Of a stretch of 64,000 nucleotides of DNA, positions 32,363 through 42,232 are shown piece by piece; within the stretch, counting starts at the first letter, position 1; each line of letters starts with the position of its first letter. Source of the DNA: Cricetomys ansorgei (taxonomy: Eukaryota; Chordata; Mammalia; Rodentia; Nesomyidae); contig JAMJFZ010000597.1 of the NCBI GenBank assembly GCA_026225945.1, positions 4,794,001 to 4,858,000 on the forward strand, written 5' to 3'. A program made the position numbers and the translations under genes. Under the pieces are notes generated by a model. The model saw only the letters and a program-made list of their open reading frames with translations, was not told the DNA's origin and did not search any database.

Positions 32363-33767
32363 TTTTGCTCTGAGCACTGGCTTTTCAGCTTCCCCTTCAG
32401 TTCCTCCACCATCCCCAAGGAACTCAGAAAATCACTTCTTTCTGTCCTTTGATGCCCAGAGAAGAGAAAACCTTCCTAGGCACCAATGCCAATGGGACCA
32501 CTCATTAACTCTCTGGCTAGGCAGCTACCAATGTGCACATACCCTGCCTGGAATGACAATGGAGTGACCCAGGTTAGGGATGTACTTTCATTAGGGGACT
32601 AGTGGTGGCTCTGGGAAGGAGAGTCATTGAGGCCAGCCTTCAGGGTAGACCATGAAGTATAGCCAGCTGGCATGAAAACTGGCCTGCTGGGGCTTAGAGG
32701 TGCATCAGCATTGCGTATTGGCATCACTGGGACATGAAGGGCAGGAGCAGGAGACAGCAGTGAAGCTAGGAAGGTTGGGAGAAAAGTCTATTTTCGAACC
32801 TGTCTTGGGTACTTTAAAGGGCTATAGACCAAGAGTTTGAGACTACAGAGCCTTAGCAAATTTGCACATTTGGGGAAATTTCTTTTAAGGCACTTCTGAT
32901 TTCTGACATATTTTCCTGGTTGATCAATCACATTTTAGTTCCTTGATAGAACTAAGGCAAAAAGAATCTCATTCTGGTAGTCCATCAAGGGATAAGGGGG
33001 AAGAGAGAAGGGAGGGAGGGAGGGAGAGAGAGAGATTGAATTTGATTGAGACTAGATAGACTTGGTAAAAGGTCAGGTTCACCTCGTCCTGGGGACCACA
33101 AGGGGTCAGCCTTGGGTCCTTCAATAGGAAGCAGGAGGTATTTGCTAAGTGTGCTTTCTCACCTGAGGACCATTCAGAGGGATTTATTCCACTTTAATAT
33201 ACTATGGAGTTAGTGGCTTTGAAATTCTTTGCCGCCAAGGGGCCTTTAAAGCCAATGAAGCAGGCTTCTTAGGAATGACCCACATGTCAGGCCTGCTTGT
33301 TTATAACCCTCAGAGCCTCAATAAAAGGCAACTCTCATGCTTGGCGATTTGGGGTGGAGGGCCCCATGTGTGCCTATCCACCTTTCAGGCCCCAGAGTCT
33401 GCTGAGCCTGGGAGGAGGAGTTTAGTGTGGGGTCTGGGTGAGAGGCTGCAGGCCTGGATTGAAGCTGGGCATCTTTGTTTGAACCGACTTAACTGCAGTT
33501 TCCAGGTTATTGGCTTTCCTCTTCTGGTAATAGACTTCAGACTGTCAGAGAAACATGCCGCCTGTACAGCCGATTCTACCAGAAGCTTCCCCCAAGACTT
33601 TCCTGAAGCCCAGAGGGAAAATAAGTTGTAAGTTATCCCATCCCAGGACCCAGGGCCAGGGAGAAGGCTTTAGGGCTTGGAATAGAGCCGACAGCTGCCA
33701 GGGCGACACTGGGAGCCAGGCTCAAGCTAAGAGCCCAGGGAGGGCATTCCTTTAAGAGTGTATTTTA
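32363..33767. other. single-copy non-coding DNA
   Basis: A short (GGGA)n/(GA)n stretch lies at 33008-33037. The rest shows no recognised repeat. The open frame at 33275-33631 has no similarity that I recognise. Confidence 0.4.
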
Positions 33768-33945
33768 GGACCGGCATGTGTGTGTAGTGGGTAAAGGTGC
33801 TGACTGCCAGTCCTGATGCATGGAGTTGGATCCTCATGACTCACATGGAAGAAGGCACAAACTGGTTTCTACAAGTTGTCCTCTGACCTCCAAGCATGTG
33901 CCATGGCACCCCCAAAAATAAACAAATAAATAAATGTAAACATTA
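33768..33945 (+). mobile_element. B3-type SINE
   Basis: GTGGGTAAAGGTGCTGACTG, GACTCACATGGAAGAAGGC and AAGTTGTCCTCTGACCTCC are B3 blocks, followed by an AAATAAATAAATG tail. Confidence 0.9.
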
Positions 33946-34039
33946 TACACATATGAGCAATTTCATGTTCCTAGCAAATCCCTTTTGTTCCTTTCCATAT
34001 ATGGGCCTTTGCTAAAGGTAGCAGCACAGATCGCCATCA
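33946..34039. other. short single-copy DNA
   Basis: Nothing recognised between the B3 and the MIR. Confidence 0.35.
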
Positions 34040-34215
34040 ACCGTACAGCTCCAGCATTATTCTTAAACTTTTATCCAATCTTCACAGGGTGCTGCTGGGT
34101 AGGTGCTATGATTGTACCATTTACAGAATTGGGCGGCGAGGCACAAAATGAAGTGGCAGCTTGTGCAGATGCCAGAGTCAAACAGAGTCCCTACACTCTC
34201 AGGCACTAAAGCTGG
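34040..34215 (-). mobile_element. MIR SINE
   Basis: ATCCAATCTTCACAGGGTGC, GGTAGGTGCTATGATTGTAC, CATTTACAGAATTGGGCGGC and GCCAGAGTCAAACAGAGTCC reproduce an inverted MIR core. Confidence 0.78.
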
Positions 34216-34752
34216 AGAAGGACATTTTAGCCCTCGAAGTCGGCACACTTCAGTGGTGGATGAACACGAGTCACAGAGAAAGGCTCAGGAGCTGTGTGGG
34301 CAGCGCTGGGCAGCATTTGCTGGGAGGCTGTTGGAGGGAACATTTCTTCTGCACTTATAATGTTTCCTTCCATGTGGAGGACAAGCGAGTGTAACCTTCC
34401 CAGCTTGTGTCTTGTCTGGTCTGTTTAGGACAAGGAACTGGGTATGCACTACTCTGTCCCTTTGCCTCTGGGTGTGAGCTGCCGGCAGGAAGCATGACCC
34501 CAGATGTGTTGCACTGTGCAGTAAGCTGTCCTCCATAGGAAGTCTGAGGTTTCCAGGGTTGCTAGTATCTGGGTAGGGATTCTACCAGCCTCTAAATTAG
34601 TGTCAGGAAGCCCTGTTTTGCTGTTAAGCTGCAGATTCTTGTATCAGCCCTTTCTTTAATAAAGATCACAACCTTCACAACCTTATCTTACCTTTCAATA
34701 GGTTAAGATATTAATCAGGGAAAATAGCATTCCTGCTGATCAGTCTTTTAAA
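34216..34752. other. single-copy non-coding DNA
   Basis: No repeat or gene recognised. Confidence 0.4.
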
Positions 34753-34842
34753 AAATTTATTTTTACTATTTATTTACTTATCTACCTATTTATCTATCAC
34801 TCATTCATTCATCTATTTACCTACTTATCTATCTATCAATCT

Positions 34843-34880
<38 letters not shown>

Positions 34881-35020
34881 AAACAGGTGCCTGGGGAGTC
34901 CAGAAGAGGGTGCTCGATATCCCAGAGCTGAGTTACAGGCAGTTGTCCAGACTAACTAACATCAGATCCTCTGTAAGTGCAGCACGTGCTCTTAACTGCT
35001 GAGCCCGCTCTTTAAGGGCC
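34753..35020 (-). mobile_element. B2 SINE with TATC/TTTA and TG repeats
   Basis: A (TTTA/TATC)n tract at about 34758-34843 and (TG)n at 34845-34879 represent the expanded inverted tail. The body follows with CCAGAAGAGGGTGCTCGATA, GAGTTACAGGCAGTTGTCC and CTTAACTGCTGAGCCCGCTC. Confidence 0.9.
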
Positions 35021-35699
35021 TCTCTTAAGTTTATTTTAGGTACAAAGTAAATTAGCAAGAGCAAAGAAATCATGTCCTTCGGCTTTCCAGTCTTTAACCT
35101 GGATGCCTCACTGGGCAGGGCTGGGCCTCCGGACAAGGTCCCATGACTTCAGCTCTTCCCTCGGCATCCCGGATCCAGCGAGTTTGCAGCACTGGCAGCA
35201 CCGAGGCTCCTCTGCCTTCCACAGGATCTTCACAGGTCTTTTAAAGGAAGGCCAGAAAGGCCTTTACCTTCCTTCAGAGAACCCACTAGAGAGAGAGAGC
35301 AAGGAGAGACCTCAGCCCAGAGATGGCTGTCTGCCTCAGAAGAGCTTCCTGTGAAATGTCTCAGAGAGTGAGGGTCTGTCTAAGCCCCACCTGACCCCTG
35401 AGACGAACCCGGGATGTGAGCAGTGTGGGGAGAAAGCTCTCCTGGGCCCACCTGGGCAACAGTTTCTTCAGTCATTGTGCAAACTTTGCAGGTCCAAAGG
35501 TTCCATGACAGATAGAATCCTCTCTCCATCCCATAACGCTCGGGGGCCATGAGGACTTCCTCTCTTCCGGCAGAGGGCTCTCAGATGGCAGAGGACTCTG
35601 TCCGAGAAGCAGTTGGCAGTGCAAAGCAGTTCCTTATAATATTGATAATTAAGGTGAGCGCTAGCTGGCAATTAGTACGACAGCGAGACCAACAACAAC
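35021..35699. other. single-copy, slightly GC-rich DNA
   Basis: The stretch 35100-35420 is repeat-free and richer in GC than its surroundings. No exon with a conserved frame was recognised. Confidence 0.4.
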
Positions 35700-35870
35700 T
35701 AGTGCTATTGTGTGCCAGGCACATTCCAGACTCTTCATTTGATAGTTTCATACACGTATATGTATGATATTTCATACACATTGCCCAAAGTCACACAGAT
35801 GGTTAGTGGTAGAACCCTGACTCCAATTATCTGGCTGAGAGCTCTTGTCACAATAATGCATGGCCACCAA
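35700..35870 (-). mobile_element. MIR SINE
   Basis: TATTGTGTGCCAGGCACATT, a decayed middle, TTGCCCAAAGTCACACAGAT, GGTTAGTGGTAGAACCCTGA and GGCTGAGAGCTCTTGTC match an inverted MIR. Confidence 0.85.
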
Positions 35871-36879
35871 TTCCATTAAACCAAGTCTCAAGACATTTAA
35901 ACTAAAATTTAGACGTTGGTTTGACCAATTGGAAAGGGCCAGAGTTACAGTGTGTGAGATTACTTGTAAAATATTTCATAGATCAGCTTAAGGCAGGCCC
36001 TCTCGGCTTGCCAGGGTACATGGACAGCATAAGATCACACCTAAAGAACAGACACCCTCTGCGGGATGGTGCCCAGGCCTGGGGCAGCTAACAGGGTACA
36101 GTGTTTCGGTTCTACTTCCAGCCTGGGGAACATGTCCTAGACAAGAGAGAAAGCATGACAGTTTTCCCCATGTGGGGACAGAAATGTGTTTCTTCCTTCA
36201 GGCAAGCCAGCTCTTCTCAGATCACAGATTGTGACAGGGCTTTCAGGGGAGGCTCTGAGGGGAACAGAACGCTGGGGTGTAAACAACCCTCAGAGAAAGA
36301 GTAAATCAACCCTTGAAATGTTCTTGGCAGCTGATCATTCACTAACAAAAACGCCCCTTCAGCACCACCTGGGTCACTGAAGAGTGACTCCAGAGCCCTG
36401 GAGACTCAAGGTGCCTCTTGGCTTTTGCAGCAGGCCTTAGCATCTGTTGGGAGGAAAGGGCAAATACCAGTTCCCCCATGGGCCCTGTGGGAATGTTCAG
36501 AGCAGCCACGCCAAGCTCACTGGTGCCCTGTTCAGTCCATTTCCAGCAATGAGCAATTGGTTGCCACCAGACATAATCAAAAATGGGGAAATTCTGAATT
36601 GGGGTCAAAAGAACACAATGCTTAAGTCTAAAACAGGGGAGCTGGCTTAGCAGGGTACGAGGCTGTGGGAGCTCCATTCTAGGAAATGCTCATCTTGAGC
36701 CTACTCTGTGTCTGTGTCAGCAGAGGTAAGGGATCCATCCTGAGCTGTGCTTCCCGGCAGCACTGAGGCCAGATCACATGTGCAGATAATCCTTGTCCCC
36801 GCTAGACTTAGCTTTGGTCAGCTTACCGGTCTGGATCTGAAAATCAATGTTCACCTCTACATCTTACATGTTTAAGGGG
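35871..36879. other. single-copy non-coding DNA
   Basis: No repeat recognised. Confidence 0.4.
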
Positions 36880-37080
36880 ATTTGGGAAAAGTGGAAGGTA
36901 TTCAGAGAAGAACGATACAAAGGTTTGAAGCCACGCCCGTGCTGACCAGAGAAGGGCTGGGAGCCCCGTGGGCACAGGGAAGGAGCGGGGAGCTGAGGGT
37001 TGTCTTTGTAAATAGGAAGAAGGGCTCTCTCTGGAGGAGAGAATCAGGTGTTCTTTTACGGGGTAGTGGCAGCGAAGATC
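36880..37080 (+). mobile_element. possible L3/CR1-like fragment
   Basis: The sequence around TTCAGAGAAGAACGATACAA and GTTTGAAGCCACGCCC recalls the 3' part of the ancient CR1/L3 LINE. It is short and diverged, so the call is weak. Confidence 0.35.
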
Positions 37081-37082
37081 TG

Positions 37083-37200
37083 AATAAAGAACACGAACTT
37101 TGAAGTCAGAGGGACTTTGAGTTCACAGGCTGGCTCCTTCACGTTTTGTTAGGTAGGAACAGTTAAGACACCTGACTGTCTGAAGCTTCAGGAGATAGGT
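37083..37200 (+). mobile_element. MIR SINE fragment
   Basis: GAACTTTGAAGTCAGAGGGAC, GAGTTCACAGGCTGGCTCCT and AACAGTTAAGACACCTGACT follow the 5' half of MIR. Confidence 0.6.
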
Positions 37201-37554
37201 GGCATCTGGCACGGCAATATTGCATGGTAGCCATGCAAGGACAATTTTCCTTCTGGTTCAGAAAGGCAAAAGCTTTGTGAAAGGGTATTCTTGCGGAGGG
37301 AGTGTCTGGACTCAGGGCTCAGGCATGCAGCCAAACGGCGCTGTGAAGTCCCTCTGCTGTTTGCGTTGCTTAGCATGTAGATTTTTCTTCTAAAAGCTTC
37401 TTTTCTCTTTAAGTGCCTTTCATTTCCATTTCCATTATCATATTTCCAAATATAAATTATCCAGCTACTTTTAAATCTTTTATTCTTAAAAAAGAGAAAC
37501 GGAACCTACAGTATGAATAACCTAGTCCTAACAAAGGCACATTTTCAGTTTCCT
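37201..37554. other. single-copy non-coding DNA
   Basis: AT-rich towards the right; nothing recognised. Confidence 0.4.
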
Positions 37555-37728
37555 GAATTACATCTGTGTACTTGTGCGCGTGGGACGGCACCCCTTACTG
37601 CGCACGTGGAAGTCGGAGTGCAGCTTGTGGGGGTTGGTGCTCTCCTTCCTCTGTGTGGGTCCTGGGGATCAAATCCAGGCTGTCAGTCTTGGCAACAAGC
37701 TTATCTGCTGATCTAGCTCACTGGCCCT
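37555..37728 (-). mobile_element. B3-type SINE
   Basis: GTGGAAGTCGGAGTGCAGCT, TCTCCTTCCTCTGTGTGGGT and CTGATCTAGCTCACTGGCCC give an inverted B3. The 5' head is diverged. Confidence 0.85.
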
Positions 37729-37744
37729 TCTAGTGTCCTAATTT

Positions 37745-38045
37745 TTGGATATTATTTCTTTTATTTTTGAGATGATAATATAATTACATCATTTCTCCCT
37801 TACCACCCCTCCTTCCAAAACTTCCAATAAATCCCTCCTTGCTCCGTTTCAAATTCATGGCTTCTTTTCTCATTACTTCTTGTTACATGCATATATGTAT
37901 ATGCATCTATGTTCTTAAAAATATCTTGAACATAATTGCCTACTTCAGGTCAGAGGCTGGGTGTTACTTTAGTAATCTGATTCATTGCTTCATGGCCTAA
38001 TCATGAAGGAGAACAGGAAAGAATATATGTACCTGTAAAAATTAA
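37745..38045 (-). mobile_element. L1 3' end (Lx-type)
   Basis: The plus strand reads TTATTTTTGAGATGATAATA, AATTACATCATTTCTCCCTT, TTTCAAATTCATGGCTTC and ATGCATATATGTATATGCAT. This is the reverse complement of the terminal rodent L1 3' UTR. It is severely 5'-truncated. Confidence 0.78.
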
Positions 38046-38049
38046 CTAT

Positions 38050-38410
38050 GTTACCGAATTCGTCATTTTTCTCTTTGCCATGACAAAATACCTTACAAAG
38101 CAACCTAAGGCAGGAGGGCGCAGACTCAGAGTCTGCGAGTGCGCTCCGTCATGCTGGCAGGGCAGGGTGCAGGGCAGGGTGCAGGGCAGGGTGCAGGGCA
38201 GGGTGCGGGAGCTGCAGGCGTTGGGCACATCGCATCTGCATCAGGAAACAGCAGGACAAATGCTGGTGCTCAGTTTGCTTCTTTCTCTTTTTATTCAGTC
38301 TGGGACCCCAGCCCACGGAATGCTGTCACTCAAGTTTCGGGGGCGGTCCTTTCCTCCTCAGCTTACCCTTTCTGGATACACCCCCAGAGACATGAATCTA
38401 ATGTCTTGGT
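38050..38410 (-). mobile_element. rodent ERVL-type LTR with G-rich repeat
   Basis: TTTGCCATGACAAAATACCT, AAATGCTGGTGCTCAGTTTG, TTTATTCAGTCTGGGACCCC and CCACGGAATGCTGTCACTCA are inverted landmarks of an ERVL-like rodent LTR. It is expanded internally by a 12-bp G-rich tandem repeat at 38157-38209. Confidence 0.75.
38157..38209 (+). repeat. 12-bp G-rich tandem repeat
   Basis: Four tandem copies of CAGGGCAGGGTG give nine GGG runs between 38160 and 38209 separated by 2-4 bases. The array meets the usual G-quadruplex pattern on the plus strand. An 8-bp-arm hairpin (38119-38137) lies just upstream. Confidence 0.95.
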
Positions 38411-38740
38411 CAGCAAGTATCACATTAACAACACATTAACAACGGTGTCTCAGAAGATTATACAGCCTAGTGACATTGTAGCTACCTTATTTAAAAATAA
38501 TTTAAAAATCGGCCCACAAAATACTAGATATTATTATGTCTTAGTAGATCATCCTTTCCTCTGCCCCACCCCCGCCCCATTGCTACCAGTACCAAGTCTT
38601 TCTTCTTCTGTCGTGGTCCACATGTTTCTTTGCCCTCCATCCTTCTCCATCACCTAATTTTCTTCTCTCTTGTTCTCCTTCCTAGTTTTTACCTATTTAT
38701 TATCATTATTATTATTATTAATTATTATTTAGGGTTTACC
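38411..38740. other. single-copy DNA with ATT repeat
   Basis: (ATT)n lies at about 38700-38728 at the border of the next L1 piece. Nothing else recognised. Confidence 0.4.
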
Positions 38741-39040
38741 ACATATATACCACTGCACTACTGTACAAAGGACTCCAGTCCCTACCACAAGGACCCCTGG
38801 ACATCCATATTACTGCTGCTCCATTCACTACAGCAAGGAACTGGGAGCAGCCCACACGCCCGCCAACAGATGACTGGATAACGAGAATGTGGGAGACATA
38901 CATGATGAAATTTTATTCAGCTCTAAAGAAAAACGAAATTATGCAGGAAAATGGATGGAACTGGGAAGTATAATATTAAGTGAGGTCACCCAATTCCAGA
39001 AAGACAAAACCACTTTTTCTCCCTCATGTGTGGAACCTAT
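38741..39040 (+). mobile_element. L1 ORF2 3'-terminal fragment
   Basis: A decayed frame at about 38889-39040 reads AGKWMELGSIILSEVTQ, typical of the extreme C-terminus of L1 ORF2. The words upstream (GTACAAAGGACTCCAGTCC) also fit the end of ORF2. The element is strongly 5'-truncated and its 3' end is unclear. Confidence 0.72.
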
Positions 39041-40075
39041 CCACCTTGTTGTTGTAACCAAAGTGCATGTCATTTGCACAGCGATGAAGCTGCCCGACGA
39101 CGCGTCTCTCAGCAAGGATCCCTGTTGTGAAGCAACATCTCTTTCCACCATGTAGAAAACACAGGCTCAAAACGACATCAGGATAATTATAGCTTCGTCA
39201 CATGTTGGACGCACAATAGTTTGAAAATAGCAATTGGCAGTCCCCCCACCCCAACAATAGGACAGCCCGACGCAGCTTCAGACTCTTTTATTTTTTAATT
39301 AAAAATATGTCTAAAGTCACTCGGAATAGTTCATTCATCCAAAATTAAACATGGGTAGTGGTGTTTGTGCCACTTGACTTTCATTTCCAGGGATTACCTT
39401 TTCAAGTTTGATTTTGTTTTGTGGTGATGTAAAGTACTTAAACATATTAAAAGTCAAGACTAAAATGTAAAAGCTATTTGTAAAATGTCATTTCTATTCC
39501 TGCTCTCTTCACCTGATTCTTTTTCACTTAGGGTGACAATTTAGACCCTGTTGCTGTGGTCTATCTTTGCCATAACTGGGATTTTGTCTGAGGCAGTCAA
39601 ACACAGTGAGCATACACTAGTAATGCCAGGAGTGGCCAACCAGGGGCAGTGAGGAGAATGAAGGAAGTGAGAAATGGAAGAACAATCTAAATGGGTACAA
39701 GAGTTGACTCTGACGGGTGGTTGAGGCTCAAGCCTACAGCAGACCTCTAAGGAGCTCAGGAGAATGTGCTTCAATATAGCCTGCTCCATAAGGCTGAGGA
39801 CCTTGATTCTTGGCTCTGGGCTCTTGTCTTCTACTGGCCAAAGGTTGCTCCAGGGGTGATAATCTCTCTGACTTCCAGGTGCGCTGAGGGTTAAAGTAGC
39901 TCCGTGTCCACAGCTGAGCAGGACTGTTGAAGACAGTTCTCTCCCCACCCCTGCCCCAGCTGCCTGCATAGCAACTTTGGGTGTTGTGAGGGCTGAACGG
40001 TAGGGAGGAAGTTTCCATCTCAGTTCCAGCCTGATTTCTCTGTATTCTGTGATGAAGGCATGTGGCACCTGTACA
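39041..40075. other. single-copy non-coding DNA
   Basis: No repeat recognised. 39240-39540 is AT-rich and complex. 39541-40075 has long open frames on the minus strand with no similarity I recognise. Confidence 0.4.
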
Positions 40076-40720
40076 TCTGACAGGATTACTCTCCAAAATA
40101 CACAAAGAACTCAAAAGCCTAAACAAGTAAACAACCAAATTTTTAAAAATGGGCTGAGGAACTGAATATAGAATTCTCAAGAGAAGAGACACACATGACC
40201 AATCTGTGTTTTAAAAAGTACTCAGCATCCTGCTACCACAGGAATGCAAATTAAGACAACTTTGAGATTCCAGTTAGGGTGGCTCTCATCAAGAAAACAA
40301 ATCACAAATTCTGGAGAGAGTGTGAGGAAAGAGGAACACAATTCACCGCTGGTAGGAGTGGAAAGTGGAGCTGCCCCTATGGAAATCAGCAAAACAGAAC
40401 AGAACAAAACAAACCCTAAACATTCATATGATACAGCTGTACCACTCCTGGGCCTGTATGTAAAGGGTTCAATATCCTGCCAAGGAGATACTTGCCCTCT
40501 CCCGTTTATTGCTATTTGTAACAGCAAATAGTCATCTGACTGTCCACCAGCTTATGAATGGATAATAAAAATTATCCACACACAATGGAATTTTGTTCAG
40601 CCATTAAGAAGAATGAAATTATGGAATTTGTAGGAAAATGGATAGAAAATATTATATTAAATGAGGTGACTCAGGCTGAGGGAGACAAATACCACAATGC
40701 TTTCATATGCAGGTACTTGT
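40076..40720 (+). mobile_element. L1 ORF2 3'-terminal fragment
   Basis: Translation of 40244-40531 begins MQIKTTLRFQLG, a hallmark of the L1 ORF2 C-terminal region, and 40615-40700 reads like the terminal GKWIENIILNEVTQ. Stops and frameshifts are present (for example in 40100-40220). It is a second, independent plus-strand L1 tail. Confidence 0.8.
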
Positions 40721-40756
40721 AGCTCTCTTTAACTTTTGCTTTTACAAATCTTTCTG

Positions 40757-40912
40757 CAGTGTGAACCAGACGGTGTGGTGCATGCCTGTAACCCCCAATC
40801 ACCCAGGAGATGAAGGAAGGAAGACCTGAAGTTCAAGGCCAGCCTGGGCTTCATAACATTCTGTCCCAAGAAACAAAAACAAATACAAAATAAAACAACA
40901 AAATCCAAATGC
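40757..40912 (+). mobile_element. old B1 SINE
   Basis: ACGGTGTGGTGCATGCCTGT, GAAGTTCAAGGCCAGCCTGG and GGCTTCATAACATTCTGTCC followed by a CAAAAACAAAT tail mark a diverged B1. Confidence 0.85.
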
Positions 40913-41009
40913 TTCCACAAGGACTAGCCTCGTTTGTTACTTTTATTCCTTTCAGATTTAGATATGGGAGCCTGACTTAGAAGATGAATGAATATGTAAT
41001 GTTCCTTGA

Positions 41010-41190
41010 CATTGCCAAATTTCCCCCAAGGGAATGCAACTTTTTCCATTCCCAACAGTGAGGTAGAAGAATGCCATCTCCCCAGTCTTACCAAGAGAAT
41101 TGATTGTCAAGCTTCTGGATTTTTGCCATTTGGATTATGAGAAATGAAGTTCCCACAGAATTTTAATCTCCGTTTTTCTTCTAGTGAGTG
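41010..41190 (-). mobile_element. ancient L1M fragment
   Basis: TTCCATTCCCAACAGTGAGG and the surrounding TTTTTGCCATTTGGATTATG words read as the reverse complement of old L1 ORF2. It is interrupted on the right by a B4. Confidence 0.6.
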
Positions 41191-41405
41191 GTGTGTGTGT
41201 GTGTGGGGTACACTTCTATTTCTGCAACTGAGATGAACCCCCAGCATCTCCCGTCACGACCTCCCATCTCCCCACAATAGAGATGGGATCACAGATGTGT
41301 GCACGTGTCTGACTTTTGCATGCGTTCTAGGGCTCCGGACTCAGGCTGTCAGGCTTCTGTGGCAAATGCTTTAGCCACCTAGCTACTTTGCCTTCCCAGC
41401 CCCCT
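41190..41405 (-). mobile_element. B4-like SINE
   Basis: A short TG run, GATGGGATCACAGATGTGTG, TAGGGCTCCGGACTCAGGCT and GCTTTAGCCACCTAGC fit a diverged inverted B4. It splits the L1M sequence. Confidence 0.65.
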
Positions 41406-41409
41406 CTTT

Positions 41410-42232
41410 TCTAGGATATTGAGACGAGAAGATAGATGACTGTTTTGACACTCTTCCTCCTCTTCAGTGTAGGGTTTGATATAAAGTCATCTCTCAGGGC
41501 TTCTTTAGCTGTGCCCCACAAAACTTGATGTTTTATTTCCATTTTCATTAAGTTCAATGGGGTTTAAATTCTTGAGCCTTCTCTTTGATTCGTGAATGAT
41601 TTAGAAATGGGATTTAGTGTCCAATTGATTAAAGATTTTCATCCTTGATTTAAGGTTTTATTACAATGTGGTCAGAAGATGCATCCCACGGGGTTAAAAT
41701 TTTTAAATTGGTTGATGTTTATTTTACGGCTTAGAGGGGTCTGTCTTGGTACATGTCCCTCAGGCACTAGAAAAGAATGTGTCCTGCTGCTGTTGAATAT
41801 ATATATCCTACATATATTTAAGCATTTGGTACATTTGGTTGGAGGTCTTCATGATTTTTTTCTATGATTTTTCTGAGTATTTGCTCTGTAAATTGCTGAG
41901 AACAAGATGTTGAAATCTCCAACTATAATCTTGTATTTAAGCTAGGCGCGGTGGCACATGCCTGCGAGGGTGCTGCCTGAGGCAGGATGATAGCAACTTT
42001 GAGGCTAGCCTGAGCTACAGGCTAGACCCTGTCTCTAAAGACAATCTTGGAATTGTCCAATTCTCCTTTAGTTCCTGTCAGCCTTCCCCTCACACATTTT
42101 GCTCTGATAGTAATCTATGATTAGTACCCTTAGCACTACTAGAGGACTATTACCAGTCCCACTATACAGAGGACTATACTACTCCTTAGTAGATTGTTAC
42201 TCTTGTCTTTTCTCAGTGAGGTCGACTTTAAT
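41410..42232 (-). mobile_element. ancient L1M, ORF2 endonuclease region
   Basis: GTGCCCCACAAAACTTGATG, TACAATGTGGTCAGAAGATG, GTTGAAATCTCCAACTATAA and similar words are the reverse complement of old L1 ORF2 5' sequence. All frames are broken. A B1 is inserted at 41941-42045, and the younger L1 abuts the right side. Confidence 0.75.
41941..42045 (+). mobile_element. B1 SINE
   Basis: AAGCTAGGCGCGGTGGCACA, GGCTAGCCTGAGCTACAGG and AGACCCTGTCTCTAAAGAC identify a shortened B1 inside the L1M. Confidence 0.9.

Noticed and set aside
33275..33631. 118-codon plus-strand frame
   Set aside because: No recognised domain, no splice signals that would place it in a gene, and codon use is not distinctive.
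38139..38657. 172-codon frame with Gly-Ala-Gly-Gln repeats
   Set aside because: The repeats come from a 12-bp DNA array inside an LTR, and the rest crosses single-copy DNA without similarity.
39541..40192. Two overlapping long minus-strand frames
   Set aside because: No recognisable motif, no splice context and both frames are open together, as expected by chance in GC-balanced DNA.
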